From CAZTDD01 sp964612675 (lineage in GTDB: Bacteria > Hinthialibacterota > Hinthialibacteria > Hinthialibacterales > JAKPRU01), in NCBI GenBank assembly GCA_964612675.1, contig CAZTDD010000076.1, positions 1 through 32,962 of the forward strand: 32,962 nucleotides of DNA. The letters run 5' to 3'. The notes beneath the pieces were generated by a model. The model was given only the letters and a program-made list of their open reading frames with translations. It did not search any database and was not told the origin of the DNA. Both the position numbers and the translations under genes were made by a program. Shown here in pieces: positions 23,672-32,150 of this stretch (position 1 is the first letter of the stretch; every line of letters starts with the position of its first letter).

Positions 23672-23698
23672 GTAAGTAGTTGTTATGTAGATACTTAC
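23672..23698. promoter_or_regulatory. Dyad-symmetric candidate operator upstream of rpoN
   Basis: GTAAGTA (23672-23678) and TACTTAC (23692-23698) are perfect inverted 7-mers whose starts are exactly 20 bases apart, two helical turns, as expected for a dimeric regulator. The rest of 23573-23826 holds no gene. Confidence 0.45.
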
Positions 23699-23826
23699 GC
23701 ATATGGATTTCTGTGATTTTTTGTTGGTTTGTATCGGGCGGCTGCACGGCTCTCAGAGGAGGGGATCTGTTTTGTCTTGGTTCTTTCCTCGACGCCGGAA
23801 TCGTTTTTTGATCGCAGGGCGGACGG

Positions 23827-25320
23827 ATGGAACAACGACTTCAACTCCACCAGAAAATGCAACAGCGGCTGATCATGACGCCGCAGATGCAGCAATCCAT
23901 CCAGCTGCTTCAACTCTCCACCCTCGAACTGAGCGACTTGCTCCAGCAGGAGATGGTGGAGAATCCCCTCCTGGAAGAACACTCGCCGGATGAGCAATCG
24001 GATTCGGGCGGCGAGGAACCGACTTCGACTGAAAAGGAAAATGATGAACCGGTCGCGGACCTCGCTGACAGCGGGTCCATCGAGCTCGACGATAACTGGG
24101 AAGACTACTTCAGCGATTCCAGCGATGTCGGATATGTTTCCGGCCAAACCGAACACGGTGGTGACGAAGTCCAACCGCAGATCGCCGGCACCGAAACCTT
24201 GAAAGACCACCTCATGTGGCAGTTGGGAGTCTCGACAAACAGTCCCGAAGAATACACGATCGGCGAGTATCTCATCGATCAACTGGATGATGATGGCTAT
24301 CTCCCCGAAACCGGTACTCTCTCCACCGCAAGCGATAACGGCGGTGAGGAGGGCAAAGAGATCCCTATTGTCGCCTATGTCGCCGAAATGCTCGACGTGC
24401 CTGTCGAGCAGGTAGAAAAAGTCCTCCGAATCATTCAGGGATTCGATCCCGCAGGTGTCGCCGCGCGGAACCTGGTAGAGTGCCTCGAAATCCAGTGCCG
24501 CTATTACCAGTTCGACAAACCGGCAGTAATAAAGATCATCCACAATCACCTTGCGGATTTGGAAAGGCGCCGGTTGAGAGAGATCGCAGGCAAGGTCGGA
24601 ATAACCGAGGAAGAGGTCCAGGAAATCGCCGACCTGATTGCAACGCTGGATCCACGACCGGGACGACAGTTCATCCCTCAGGATAATGAGTACGTCTCGC
24701 CGGATGTTTTTGTCGATATTGTGGACGGAGAATATTACATACGAGTCAACGATGACGGGGCGCCGCCGTTGCGTATCAGTCACCGTTATCGTCAGATGCT
24801 CGAAAACAAAGACGGGATAACAAGCGAAGAGTACGAGTTCATCCGCAAGAAATTCCAGTCGGCGATTTGGCTGATCCGTAATGTCGAGCAGAGAAAACGG
24901 ACTCTGTATCGTGTCACAAAAGCGATTGTCGAACACCAGCGGGATTTCTTCGAGGATGGAATCACCGGACTGAAACCTCTCAAACTCAGGGACATCGCTG
25001 ACGAACTCGGAATCCATGAGGCCACGGTTTGCCGTGTCGTCAACAAGAAATACGTGCAAACCCCCCGCGGATTATTTGAATTGAAGTACTTTTTCTCGAC
25101 CGGCCTTCAATCGGACGGGACCGATGACATGTCCGCCAAGGCCGTCATGGAAGTCATTCACGATCTGATCGAGAATGAAGATCCCCGCAAACCGCTCTCC
25201 GATCAGAAGATCACCGATATCCTCCACAAAGAACACAAACTCAATATCGCACGGCGCACCGTCGCCAAGTACCGCGAGAAAATGGGCATCCTCTCCACCA
25301 GCAAACGGAAACGACTTTGA
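23827..25320 (+). CDS. rpoN: RNA polymerase sigma-54 factor
   Basis: A 497-residue sigma factor for -24/-12 promoters that need an AAA+ activator. Region I (residues 1-50) is Gln/Leu-rich (QQRLIMTPQMQQSIQLLQL) with the usual NPLLEE ending. The acidic region II spans about 52-115. The core-binding domain spans about 120-310 (DPAGVAARNLVECLEIQ is typical). The DNA-binding part has the helix-turn-helix LRDIADELGIHEATVCRVV and KYVQTPRGLFELKYFF. The RpoN box ARRTVAKYRE is intact at 475-484. ATG at 23827 has AGGGCGGACGG upstream. No enhancer-binding activator is encoded in this window. Confidence 0.97.
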   Translation: MEQRLQLHQKMQQRLIMTPQMQQSIQLLQLSTLELSDLLQQEMVENPLLEEHSPDEQSDSGGEEPTSTEKENDEPVADLADSGSIELDDNWEDYFSDSSDVGYVSGQTEHGGDEVQPQIAGTETLKDHLMWQLGVSTNSPEEYTIGEYLIDQLDDDGYLPETGTLSTASDNGGEEGKEIPIVAYVAEMLDVPVEQVEKVLRIIQGFDPAGVAARNLVECLEIQCRYYQFDKPAVIKIIHNHLADLERRRLREIAGKVGITEEEVQEIADLIATLDPRPGRQFIPQDNEYVSPDVFVDIVDGEYYIRVNDDGAPPLRISHRYRQMLENKDGITSEEYEFIRKKFQSAIWLIRNVEQRKRTLYRVTKAIVEHQRDFFEDGITGLKPLKLRDIADELGIHEATVCRVVNKKYVQTPRGLFELKYFFSTGLQSDGTDDMSAKAVMEVIHDLIENEDPRKPLSDQKITDILHKEHKLNIARRTVAKYREKMGILSTSKRKRL

Positions 25321-25384
25321 ACCGCCCGCCATCCACTTGTCCCCGACGCCATGTTCGAACTTTGGAAATCGATGCCGAGTCTCT

Positions 25385-27505
25385 ATGATTCATCTCATGG
25401 ATTTCTCAATCATCATCATCCATTACAATACAATCGGTCTTTTGATGCGGCTCCTCGAATCGCTCCAACGCGATTCATTGCTTCACCGGACAATCGTGGT
25501 CGATTGTGCGTCCACGGAATTCGACGTTGACGAACTTCGCAACCGATTCCCCGCCCGATATCTCTGTCTCCCAGCGAATCGCGGATATTCATTCGCGGTT
25601 AACAAGGGGATTTCATGCACCGATTCGAATACAATTCTTCTGTTGAATGCGGATGTTCTCATCAACGGACAACAGATCCGGGAACTCCTGGAGATCTGGG
25701 CCTCGCTGGACCGTCCCGCGGCGCTTGGCCCCATGCATCGTAACGAGCAGGGCAATCCACAACTGACATGCGGTCGCGAGCCGACCGTCCTGAACGAGTG
25801 GAGGAGAAAACGCCTTGAAAGGGCTCTTCGGCACGGCAATCGGAAAGTCATTCGGAAGTTTGAGCGTTCCGTGCACGGGACAAGGCAGACCGCCTGGGTA
25901 TCCGGTTCCTGTATGCTTCTCGGGCGCGACGCGATCGAAACCGTCGGCCCCTGGGATGAAGGGTATTTTCTCTACTTCGAGGATATGGACTGGTGTCTTC
26001 GCGCACGTGAGGCGGGTTTTCTCGTTTACTATACAAGCGAGGTCTCCGTTCGCCATGAACACGGGGCAAGCATGCTGTCCGCGCCTCAAGAGACACAAAA
26101 CGCTTACCGCCAAAGTCAAATCCGCTTCTTCTCATCCCGCTGGGGTCCACTGACGAGAGATCTCCTGTATTGCTATCTCCGGCTTTCGAGAAAACTCAAG
26201 CAGCCACCGGTCTGGGGCACCGCGATACCGAAAGGGATGCGCTCTCCCCGGGTTCTTCACGTGGTCGCGTCGCTTGAAGGGGGTGCGGCCGAGCACGTCC
26301 GACTGCTGGCCCGAGGACTGATCGACCGTGGATGGGAGACATCGGTCTGCACAGACAAAGCGGAGACCGATTCCGGTGATTGGTCGCGTGTTCCGCTGGT
26401 GGCGTGTGATTTCGAGAGCGAATCAGTAGGACGAGGCGCACTCCGTCTCCGGCAATTGATCCGGGACGGGAACTGGGATGTTGTCCATTTTCACGGACAC
26501 CGGGCGGGAGCGATTGGACGAGCCGCGATGCTTGGGCTCAGAAATCGCCCTCGTATCGTTTTGACCTACCATGGCTACCACCCTCCGAACTACAGGAGCC
26601 CCCGGAACAGGATGCTGGCGACAGCGGTGGAACGCCTCTTCCGCCGAAAAACCGATCATTTCATCGCGGTGTCTCCGTCTGTCGCCCGCGATGTCGCCCG
26701 ATGGGTTGAAGTCCAGCCGGGAAAAATCCATGTCGTCCCCAATGCCATCGACAGATCGAAACATTCCTGTATCTCGCCGGAGCACCGCGAGAAAACGCGT
26801 AACGTACTCGACCTCGCACCACGCGACATCATGATCCTGAGTGTCGGGCGTCTGCACCGCCAAAAAGGACTTCGCTTCCTAATTGAAGCGTTACCTCACC
26901 TCGGGAAGGAAGCCGAGCGATTTGTTACTCTCATAGCGGGAGAAGGCCCCGAACGAGAGAATCTTTCGCGGCTTGCGAGCGAAATCGTCTCCCCCGGGCG
27001 GTGTGTTCTCTTGGGTCGGCGCAATGATGTTCCGTCCCTCCTTTCCGCCGCCGATCTCTTCGTATTGCCCTCGCTATGGGAGGGGTGTCCGTTGGTCGTG
27101 TTGGAGGTCTGGGCGGCGGGCGTTCCTCTGATCGCTACCGACGTACCGGGAACGCGCGACATGGTTCACAACGGTGAAAACGGCTTGCTCATACCTGTGC
27201 GTAATCCCGACGCAATCGCCGAGGCGATTAAACAAATTCGAAACGATCCCGATCTTGGCGACCGAATTATCGAGGGCGGTTATCGTTCGTTGGAGAACTA
27301 CAGTCTGGATGGAATGATCGACCAAACGCTCGGTGTGTATACAGGATCGGCGGCAACGACAAGATTCGCTACTGAAGGTCCTCCCGTCGAACCGGACTCC
27401 GCGACGGTCGACTCGTACCGAGCCGGTGTCCCACGACGTCCTCGATTTCGCCGGGGTACACCTCGCCGTCGCAGCGCATGGATATCAAATCGTCCTTTTC
27501 GATGA
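25385..27505 (+). CDS. Two-domain glycosyltransferase (GT2-GT4 fusion)
   Basis: A 706-residue predicted cytoplasmic enzyme that may add two sugars in sequence to a glycan. The N-terminal GT2 (GT-A fold, rhamnosyltransferase-like) domain covers residues 5-260: FSIIIIHYNTIGLL, CLPANRGYSFAVNKGI, LLLNADVLI and DEGYFLYFEDMDWCLRAREAGF. A GT4 (GT-B fold) domain runs from about 285 to 640: VLHVVASLEGGAAEHV at the start, VSVGRLHRQKGL-type SVGRLHRQKGL, IAGEGPE, and the EX7E motif EGCPLVVLE. The frame is open to 25175 inside rpoN; the ATG at 25385 is the first sensible start. The last 45 residues run antisense through the 3' end of the neuB-like gene (27369-27505) and look like Arg/Pro-rich read-through, not part of the fold. 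Neighbouring NulO genes point to surface polysaccharide or glycoprotein synthesis. Confidence 0.85.
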   Translation: MIHLMDFSIIIIHYNTIGLLMRLLESLQRDSLLHRTIVVDCASTEFDVDELRNRFPARYLCLPANRGYSFAVNKGISCTDSNTILLLNADVLINGQQIRELLEIWASLDRPAALGPMHRNEQGNPQLTCGREPTVLNEWRRKRLERALRHGNRKVIRKFERSVHGTRQTAWVSGSCMLLGRDAIETVGPWDEGYFLYFEDMDWCLRAREAGFLVYYTSEVSVRHEHGASMLSAPQETQNAYRQSQIRFFSSRWGPLTRDLLYCYLRLSRKLKQPPVWGTAIPKGMRSPRVLHVVASLEGGAAEHVRLLARGLIDRGWETSVCTDKAETDSGDWSRVPLVACDFESESVGRGALRLRQLIRDGNWDVVHFHGHRAGAIGRAAMLGLRNRPRIVLTYHGYHPPNYRSPRNRMLATAVERLFRRKTDHFIAVSPSVARDVARWVEVQPGKIHVVPNAIDRSKHSCISPEHREKTRNVLDLAPRDIMILSVGRLHRQKGLRFLIEALPHLGKEAERFVTLIAGEGPERENLSRLASEIVSPGRCVLLGRRNDVPSLLSAADLFVLPSLWEGCPLVVLEVWAAGVPLIATDVPGTRDMVHNGENGLLIPVRNPDAIAEAIKQIRNDPDLGDRIIEGGYRSLENYSLDGMIDQTLGVYTGSAATTRFATEGPPVEPDSATVDSYRAGVPRRPRFRRGTPRRRSAWISNRPFR

Positions 27506-28415
27506 CCGCTCCCTCGCGCATATCGCGAGCGAATACAAGATAGCGGCGAACCAGATGCTTAACTTCATGTTCGCAAAGTTGCGGCTCCTTCTCTCCGCTT
27601 CCGAGGGCTCGTTCGATTTTCCGAATCCCTCGAACCATCTCCGCAAGTTCGGAAGGTTCGAGCGAACTTTGCTGATCGGGACCGGGCAAATTCCTTGACA
27701 GCGTAAAATGCTTTTCCACAATTACCGCCCCCGCGCCTACTGCCGCCAGCGGGATTTCAATTCCTTCTGTGTGATCCGAAAACCCGATGGGAACATCGAA
27801 TTCTCGTTCAAGTGTCTGAATCGCGCGCAGATTCACTGCCTCCGGCGGCGTCGGATAGCTGGACGTACAGTGAAGTATGGCGAGCGGCGGATCGCCGCTG
27901 TCGAGAATAACATCAACCGCCTGCCGCACCTCCGTGAGATTCGACATCCCCGTCGAGAGGATCACAGGCAAGCCTGTCCCCGCTATCGAGCGCAAAAAGG
28001 GGAGGTTTGTCAATTCGCCCGACGGAACCTTAACCGCACTCATCCCAAGATCGATCAGAAACCTCAGACTCTGAACGTCAAACGGTGTCGACAGAAACAG
28101 AATCCCTCTTTTTCGGCACGTCCCGATCAGCCGCTCGTAGGTCTCTTCGGCCAGCTCGAGATCCTTGAGCATCTGGTACTGGGATTTCTCCCCGGAACGT
28201 TTCTGGTAGGAAGCCTGAGGCACATCGTGAGACGCGAGTTCCTCCGCTCGGAACGTCTGGAATTTGACCGCGTCCGCACCCGCTTCTTTCGCGGCATCGA
28301 CCAAATCCAAGGCCAGAACGGGGTCGCCGTTGTGATTCACACCGGCCTCAGCGATAACAAAAATCGACTCGCCGGAACCGATCGTTCTATTTCCGATCTT
28401 GAAAAGGCGGGACAT
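27369..28415 (-). CDS. N-acetylneuraminate synthase-family enzyme (NeuB/PseI/LegI)
   Basis: A 348-residue enzyme that condenses phosphoenolpyruvate with a modified amino-hexose to form a nine-carbon nonulosonic acid. The TIM-barrel domain (about 15-270) shows FVIAEAGVNHNGD (19-31), DAVKFQTF (48-55), FLSTPFD, VPSGELTN, STGMSN, CTSSYPTP, GFSDHTEG and EKHFTL. The antifreeze-like SAF domain is at about 290-345 (YLVFARDMREGAVIEKDDL). Product cannot be decided among sialic, legionaminic and pseudaminic acids. ATG at 28415 has GAGG nine bases upstream, 14 bases after the dehydratase stop. Its stop TAG lies inside the convergent glycosyltransferase frame. Confidence 0.9.
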   Translation of the reverse strand: MSRLFKIGNRTIGSGESIFVIAEAGVNHNGDPVLALDLVDAAKEAGADAVKFQTFRAEELASHDVPQASYQKRSGEKSQYQMLKDLELAEETYERLIGTCRKRGILFLSTPFDVQSLRFLIDLGMSAVKVPSGELTNLPFLRSIAGTGLPVILSTGMSNLTEVRQAVDVILDSGDPPLAILHCTSSYPTPPEAVNLRAIQTLEREFDVPIGFSDHTEGIEIPLAAVGAGAVIVEKHFTLSRNLPGPDQQSSLEPSELAEMVRGIRKIERALGSGEKEPQLCEHEVKHLVRRYLVFARDMREGAVIEKDDLISMRCDGEVYPGEIEDVVGHRLGTSRPSRSPVRREDLQ

Positions 28416-28429
28416 TTCTATCGCCTCGA

Positions 28430-29473
28430 TCAGAGAATCCCTTTGTCCTTCAGGTAGGTACGCAGTTCGTCCTTCGAAAATGGATCGTCTTTCGTGGTTG
28501 CGAATCCAGCAAACGTCTGAAGTTCTTTCCCCTCGAATTCCTTGATCCGATGCGGAGGAATAATGACCCCCATATCTTCATCGACGAAGAACGTACGATC
28601 GACTTCACCGGGAGCCACGAGATCCTCGTCGAGTTTTTCCCCTGGAGTGATGCCAATGACTTGGATCGGGATATCTTTCGGCATCCATCCGTATGCAGGC
28701 GCATACTCCTCGATGATGACCTCCACGAGGTCGCGGATATAGACCGATTTCATGCGCAAAACATAGATCTCCCCGCCCTCCGCATAGGTCGCCGCACGAA
28801 GAACGAGATGGACCGCCTCCGGAATCGACATGAAAAATCGTCGCATATTGGAATCGGTCAATGTAACCGGTCCACCCCGGCGAATCTGATCGCGCCACAG
28901 CGGAATCACCGACCCCCGCGAGTTGAGAACATTACCGAAACGGACGGAGCAGAATGTTTTGTGCGGTTGCCGCCGGTAAAAGGAAGCCCACGTTATGAGC
29001 CGCTCGGCAAGCAGTTTCGTCGCCCCCATGGTGGATGTCACATTAACCGCCTTGTCCGTGCTGATCGAAACCACACGATCCACTTTTCCTTCCAGGGACG
29101 CAACAATCACGTTCTGCGTACCGACAACGTTGGTCTGAACCGCCTCGAATGGATCGTACTCCGTAGCCTCCACCCGCTTGAGAGCGGCCGCGTGAAAGAC
29201 AACATCTACGTCTTCCATCGCCCGCTGGAGCCGATACATATCCCGCACATCGCCAAGCAGGTAGCGAAGGAAACGATGCTCTCTGAATTCCGCACGGAGG
29301 AGCGATTGTTTGTACTCATCTCGGCTGTAAATCCGCAGGTGCCGCGGTTTGTAGGGAATGAGTTGACGGACGATTTCACTGCCAATCGAACCCGACCCGC
29401 CGGTCACCAGTACGACTCGGCCTTCAACGATCTTGCGCAGTTTCTCCTGGAATTCAGAGCTCGTCGGTTTCAT
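28430..29473 (-). CDS. CapD/PseB-type nucleotide-sugar 4,6-dehydratase
   Basis: A 347-residue short-chain dehydrogenase-type enzyme acting on a UDP-N-acetylhexosamine, an early step for pseudaminic, legionaminic or N-acetylquinovosamine-type sugars. The NAD(P)-binding motif TGGSGSIGSEI is at 24-34, HAAALKRVEATEYDP at 94-108, and STDKAVN (138-144) carries the catalytic Asp-Lys pair. The usual YxxxK is MGATK (149-153), which is normal for this family. ATG at 29473 has AAGGA seven bases upstream and overlaps the end of tatC by 20 bases. It precedes the NeuB-like gene, forming a nucleotide-sugar pair. Confidence 0.9.
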   Translation of the reverse strand: MKPTSSEFQEKLRKIVEGRVVLVTGGSGSIGSEIVRQLIPYKPRHLRIYSRDEYKQSLLRAEFREHRFLRYLLGDVRDMYRLQRAMEDVDVVFHAAALKRVEATEYDPFEAVQTNVVGTQNVIVASLEGKVDRVVSISTDKAVNVTSTMGATKLLAERLITWASFYRRQPHKTFCSVRFGNVLNSRGSVIPLWRDQIRRGGPVTLTDSNMRRFFMSIPEAVHLVLRAATYAEGGEIYVLRMKSVYIRDLVEVIIEEYAPAYGWMPKDIPIQVIGITPGEKLDEDLVAPGEVDRTFFVDEDMGVIIPPHRIKEFEGKELQTFAGFATTKDDPFSKDELRTYLKDKGIL

Positions 29474-30467
29474 CTTCGTCGTCCTTTACTCCACGGGCTC
29501 GCTCGATCAATCGCACACCAATACCGGAAATTTCGTACAACACAACGAGCGGTATAACGCACATCAGCTGACTAATCGGATCGGGCGGCGTAAGGATTGC
29601 CGCCAACACGAACATCCCGACAATCACGTAGGGCCGGAACTTCTTGAGATGCTTATAGCGTGCCAGGCCGATATAAGCGAGAAGAGTAATGACGACAGGC
29701 TCTTCAAAGACAACGCCGAACGCCAACATGATATGCAAGGCGTTTGTAAAATACTTGTCCACCGACCACATATCGTCGATTGTGGGACCCGACAAACTCG
29801 AAAAGAAATAAACCGCCATGGGAAGCACAATGAAATAGGCAAATAGCCCTCCCACAATGAAGCAAAACCACGCGGATGTGATCGTAGGGAAAATGAACTT
29901 CTTCTCACGCCTGTACAACCCCGGAGCGATGAACTTCCATGCCTGAAAGAAGATAATCGGAAACGCAATGAAGATCCCCGCAACGATGGAGAGTTTCACT
30001 CGGACCATGAACACTTCCAGCATCGAAAGCGCCACCAACCGTTTCTTCTGCTTGAGCAGTTGACGCTCCATCTCGTCCATTTCGGATACGCGGGGAGCGG
30101 GTCCGGCTTCCTCCTCTTCGCTTACCGGGATTTCTCCCAGTTCACTCTGAATCTCCTCACTTTCGAAAAACCGAAAATTGGTGGCCTTGTTGATACACCA
30201 GTCCATCGCCGGTGCGAGTTGATCCTTCAAATTCAATAACGGCTGCCTTTCAACACCAATCCCCCAGTAGTACGGCCGCATCATCACGTCCAGAAGTTCC
30301 CCGCTGACGAAGAAACAGACAAACGCAGCGATGGCCAAACTCATCAGGCTTTTGATCAGCCGTGAGCGCAGTTCCTCGAGGTGTTCGAGGAAGGTCATCG
30401 ACCCCCCAAGTTCCTCATCTCCGTTATTGGTCTCTTGCTCGCTCTGCGGCAGGTTAGGCAGGGCCAT
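29454..30467 (-). CDS. tatC: Sec-independent protein translocase TatC with large periplasmic-loop insertion
   Basis: A 337-residue polytopic membrane protein and the signal-peptide receptor of the Tat system. MTFLEHLEELRSRL (24-37) is the conserved cytoplasmic N-terminus. Six membrane segments are recognisable, with landmarks FIAPGLYRREKKF, FEEPVV (the conserved membrane Glu), RPYVIVGMFVLAAILTPPDPISQ and a short acidic C-terminus. It is about 80 residues longer than typical TatC. The excess is an acidic, Met/Gln/Glu-rich stretch at about 81-145 in the first periplasmic loop. ATG at 30467 has GGAAAT about ten bases upstream. It lies between tatA and the sugar dehydratase, whose start overlaps its end. 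Confidence 0.94.
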   Translation of the reverse strand: MALPNLPQSEQETNNGDEELGGSMTFLEHLEELRSRLIKSLMSLAIAAFVCFFVSGELLDVMMRPYYWGIGVERQPLLNLKDQLAPAMDWCINKATNFRFFESEEIQSELGEIPVSEEEEAGPAPRVSEMDEMERQLLKQKKRLVALSMLEVFMVRVKLSIVAGIFIAFPIIFFQAWKFIAPGLYRREKKFIFPTITSAWFCFIVGGLFAYFIVLPMAVYFFSSLSGPTIDDMWSVDKYFTNALHIMLAFGVVFEEPVVITLLAYIGLARYKHLKKFRPYVIVGMFVLAAILTPPDPISQLMCVIPLVVLYEISGIGVRLIERARGVKDDEDETDEL

Positions 30468-30506
30468 TGACTCTATTTCCCATTTTCCAGTTCAGTCCAA
30501 AGTAGG

Positions 30507-30567
30507 GTGGGTTAGCGACATGCTCAACCGCCGGTTCATGGATCGACTTTCGACAAGCGTAACCCAC
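30507..30567. repeat. REP-like inverted repeat between tatA and tatC
   Basis: GTGGGTTA (30507-30514) and TAACCCAC (30560-30567) are inverted arms, with an inner AACCG-C-CGGTT hairpin at 30526-30536. The GTAGGGTGGGTTAGCG start is of a kind often dispersed in bacterial genomes. Confidence 0.65.
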
Positions 30568-30587
30568 AAAACGCATGGAGACACCCC

Positions 30588-31109
30588 TCACTCACTCAAC
30601 TTCTCCGAGGACACTCGGTACGGATCCTCTTCCGGCACTGAGGCTTCTTCGGCCTCATACTTCTCTTCTCCGTGGGACTCTGTGCTTGTCTCCTGCGACT
30701 CGGGCTCGTACGGAGCGGTTTCTTCGCCATACGCGTCCGGCTCGCCACTGTATTCGCGCGTCTCCTCGACATAGCCGCTCGTTACCGATTCATCGCCGGT
30801 CTCCCCGGAATCGTAATCCGGGTAAGCGGAGTCGTAGTCAGTCCCTTCCGGATCGTAATCATATGTTTCCGAGTCGTACTCGGTCGATTCAGGAATCGAC
30901 GGCACATCCACACGTTTCGGCGGGGTGCGATAAGACGGACGGTCGAGATCGTCCAGATTCAGATGGTTCTGGATCTCGCGGGATGCCTCTCGAAATAGAC
31001 GCATACCCTTCCCGACCTGACGCCCGATCTCCGGCAAACGCTTCGGGCCGAAAACGATCAGGGCCACCGCAAAAACTACCAGCCATTCCCATCCACCGGG
31101 CATGAACAT
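30588..31109 (-). CDS. tatA: Twin-arginine translocase subunit TatA with long acidic Tyr-rich tail
   Basis: A 173-residue TatA/TatB-family protein. The short membrane helix (residues 8-19), FGP hinge (20-22) and amphipathic helix (24-47, KRLPEIGRQVGKGMRLFREA) are classical TatA. TatA assembles with TatC to form the export pore for folded proteins. The tail from about residue 51 to the end is disordered-looking and very acidic. It contains 13 tyrosines and repeats of YDS and YD (for example TDYDSAYPDYDSG). The length is closer to TatB, but no second tatA/tatB is present, so one protein may serve both roles. ATG at 31109 has AGGA about ten bases upstream. The 120-base gap to tatC contains a REP-like repeat. 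Confidence 0.88.
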   Translation of the reverse strand: MFMPGGWEWLVVFAVALIVFGPKRLPEIGRQVGKGMRLFREASREIQNHLNLDDLDRPSYRTPPKRVDVPSIPESTEYDSETYDYDPEGTDYDSAYPDYDSGETGDESVTSGYVEETREYSGEPDAYGEETAPYEPESQETSTESHGEEKYEAEEASVPEEDPYRVSSEKLSE

Positions 31110-31232
31110 TTGCGTGTATCCTCTTCCGGTCGCGTCTTCGCATACCGGCCACTTTCTCGATAACTCCTATCCACCACGTATGATACCCAACTTCCGAAAC
31201 CGGTGCAGGGAGCACTCCGCCAAAAGCCGATC

Positions 31233-32003
31233 TCATCGGGTCAGTGTCTGAAACAGCACTCCTATGTCGATCCCGAAAGTGTATTTCAAACCCATCAGAA
31301 ACAGTAATACGTAAATAACGCGATTGAATATCGTATCCGTCATCCGCCGATTGAGCCAGAATCCCAGGCAGGTTCCAATCGGAACAAGCGGCATCAATGT
31401 CAGGCTCACAGACAGATTCCCCGGACTCAATAATCCGAGCCACGCATACGGAATCAGCTTGACATAATTCACCGTAGCAAAGAAGAACACCGTCGTCCCA
31501 ACAAACAACATCCTCCCCAGCTGCTGCGGCAGCAAGTAAATCACCACGGGCGGACCGCCGGCATGGGCGACAGACGATGTGAACCCTGCGGCCACTCCGA
31601 ACAGCCACCCGTGCCAGGTCTTCGGATGGTATTTCTGAATCGAGGTCGAGATCCATGCCCGTAGAGACTGATAGACGACAAACAAAAACGCGATGATCCC
31701 AATGCCGACTTTTAGTATCCGTTCACTGGAGATCCCCAGCCAGAGAAACAACGCACCCAACGCAATTCCCAGCATCGCTCCGGGAAGCAAAGAGAACAGC
31801 GCCGACCGATGCCACATCCGGCGATAAAAATACATTGAAAAAAGATCGCACGCACACAAAACCGGCAGCAGAATCCCGACCGCCTGGTGCACTGGCATCA
31901 CAAGCGCCACAAGCGGCGTCGCCAACACACCGGCTCCGGGGCCGAAGCCGGTCTTGCTAAGCCCGATCAATATCACAGCGAGGGAAGTGACAAACCAGTA
32001 CAT
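31233..32003 (-). CDS. TauE/SafE-family anion permease
   Basis: A 256-residue membrane protein of the TauE/SafE (DUF81) family, whose members move sulfite, sulfoacetate or other organic anions across the inner membrane. About eight hydrophobic segments are seen. The family half-motifs are IGLSKTGFGPGAGVLATPLV near the N-terminus and AAGFTSSVAHAGGPPVVIYLL in the middle. I use ATG at 32003 with CGGA seven bases upstream; a TTG at 32018 in frame is less likely. It lies 123 bases upstream of tatA on the same strand with no recognised promoter between. The substrate is unknown. Confidence 0.85.
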   Translation of the reverse strand: MYWFVTSLAVILIGLSKTGFGPGAGVLATPLVALVMPVHQAVGILLPVLCACDLFSMYFYRRMWHRSALFSLLPGAMLGIALGALFLWLGISSERILKVGIGIIAFLFVVYQSLRAWISTSIQKYHPKTWHGWLFGVAAGFTSSVAHAGGPPVVIYLLPQQLGRMLFVGTTVFFFATVNYVKLIPYAWLGLLSPGNLSVSLTLMPLVPIGTCLGFWLNRRMTDTIFNRVIYVLLFLMGLKYTFGIDIGVLFQTLTR

Positions 32004-32150
32004 GGTGATTCCGTTCAATTAAGCCGGAGGTCTTCGCCCCCCGAAGAGTCTGAAAACCGAGGAGATAGACACTGAAGCCAATCTGATAAGTCTAGTAATA
32101 TCAACCCCACCCGACCCATTTTTGGCTGACACTACGACACACTTAACACT

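Noticed and set aside
23695..25059. 454-codon minus-strand frame
   Set aside because: Antisense to rpoN, which has all sigma-54 regions including the RpoN box.
28550..29557. 335-codon plus-strand frame
   Set aside because: Antisense shadow of the CapD/PseB-type dehydratase.
32031..32047. TCTTCG/CGAAGA hairpin upstream of the permease gene
   Set aside because: Short stem with a C-only loop, no T-run and no consistent position relative to a gene end.
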